Source: Bacteroides sedimenti (GTDB lineage: Bacteria; Bacteroidota; Bacteroidia; Bacteroidales; Bacteroidaceae). Taken from it: 64,000 nucleotides of DNA. Within the stretch, counting starts at the first letter, position 1, and each line of letters starts with the position of its first letter. Made by a program: the position numbers and the translations under genes. The notes below the pieces were generated by a model that saw nothing but the letters and a program-made list of their open reading frames with translations, ran no database searches and was not told the DNA's origin. Below are positions 63,588 to 64,000 of the stretch, piece by piece. The DNA is taken from NCBI RefSeq assembly GCF_040365225.1, contig NZ_AP028055.1, positions 620,001-684,000 on the forward strand, written 5' to 3'.

Positions 63588-63623
63588 GTCGTGTGCTTGA
63601 ACACCACGTAAAAAACAAGAATT
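63588..63623 (+). ncRNA. Candidate preQ1-I riboswitch
   Basis: A short leader that can fold as an H-type pseudoknot. P1 is CGTG (63590-63593) with CACG (63605-63608), loop TGCTTGAACAC, then the A-rich tail TAAAAAACAAG. CTTG in the loop (63596-63599) can pair with CAAG in the tail (63616-63619). Size, layout and A-rich tail match the preQ1-I class. The tail ends five bases before the ATG, so ligand binding would mask the start region. The downstream gene is a queuosine-precursor transporter, which is the strongest support. Confidence 0.6.
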
Positions 63624-64000
63624 ATGAAGAATAAAGTTTCTGTATCATTTATGCTTATGGGCATACTATTCAGTATGTGTCTTGTATTATCGAACATTCT
63701 GGCTGTTAAACAGTTTGAGATTTTGGGTTTCCCCTCTACCGCCGGATTGATAATTTTTCCCATTTCGTACGTAATTAACGACTGCATCACTGAAGTTTGG
63801 GGCTTTCGCAAAGCCAGGCTTATAATCTGGATTGCATTTGCCATTAACTTTCTGGCAATATTGCTGTTTCAAGTATCGGTCGCTCTTCCGCCTGCTGCCC
63901 ATTGGGGTATGCAAAATTCTTATGCTTCAGTACTTGCTCAAACACCTCGTATTGCATTAGCCAGCCTATTGGCTTTTCTAGTAGGATCTTTCCTGAATGC
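63624..64000 (+). CDS. yhhQ: YhhQ-type queuosine-precursor transporter (3' end beyond window)
   Basis: 125 codons visible, open to the right edge. It starts MKNKVSVSFMLMGILFSMCL and shows the VUT/QPTR family pattern: LVLSNILAVKQF, then TAGLIIFPISYVINDCITEV, WGFRKARLIIWIAFAINF. Members import 7-cyano- or 7-aminomethyl-7-deazaguanine for tRNA queuosine. Several membrane helices are present. About half of the usual 210-230 residues lie in the window. A candidate preQ1 riboswitch precedes it. Confidence 0.88.
   Translation, partial: MKNKVSVSFMLMGILFSMCLVLSNILAVKQFEILGFPSTAGLIIFPISYVINDCITEVWGFRKARLIIWIAFAINFLAILLFQVSVALPPAAHWGMQNSYASVLAQTPRIALASLLAFLVGSFLN

Overview
The window looks like a Bacteroides-type chromosome (Bacteroidetes). 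The evidence is a SusC/SusD pair with SusE/F-like starch-binding lipoproteins, many exact matches to the Bacteroides -7 promoter element TAnnTTTG[C/T], few Shine-Dalgarno sequences, low GC, and a housekeeping set typical of the group (methylmalonyl-CoA decarboxylase, four-subunit 2-oxoacid:ferredoxin oxidoreductase, gal operon). No rRNA, tRNA, CRISPR array or intact transposase was seen.

Layout. 1-12.7 kb: alpha-glucan utilisation locus. An MFS sugar transporter (cut by the left edge) lies behind a LacI-type regulator. These are divergent from susC-susD-susE-like-susF-like and a GH13 amylase that ends in a T9SS-like tail. A palindromic LacI-type operator candidate lies between the two directions. 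12.9-19.6 kb: a three-domain GH18/NodB deacetylase/GT2 fusion, a GH25 lysozyme and a SusA-like periplasmic GH13. 19.8-23.9 kb: methylmalonyl-CoA epimerase plus the four sodium-pumping decarboxylase subunits (propionate branch), with a clear terminator. 24-30 kb: a TonB receptor, a FemAB/GNAT-like protein, then nitroreductase, a DUF2520 dehydrogenase-like protein, a KdsC-like phosphatase and Maf as a tight cluster.

30.1-36.4 kb is an AT-rich accessory island. Small, mostly membrane ORFs on the minus strand alternate with decayed C-terminal coding fragments, several of them glycine-zipper-like. It reads as an array of displaced polymorphic-toxin tips with their immunity genes, including a truncated duplicate and a DUF3592 gene broken by one in-frame TAG. 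36.4-37.9 kb is non-coding and carries two related 18-bp inverted repeats whose five differences are all compensated between arms, and an array of four 16-bp palindromes spaced 22-23 bp apart.

37.9-64 kb is core: TPR protein, substrate-binding lipoprotein, pgk, nth and an MFS exporter, the kor operon ending in pheS, an outer-membrane protein, gldF/gldG-like genes divergent from a DUF3352-like gene, rpiB and tkt, the galM-gluP-galK operon, an OmpP1/FadL-like porin with an Ala/Thr/Gln-rich insertion, and at the right edge a YhhQ-type queuosine-precursor transporter behind a candidate preQ1-I riboswitch.
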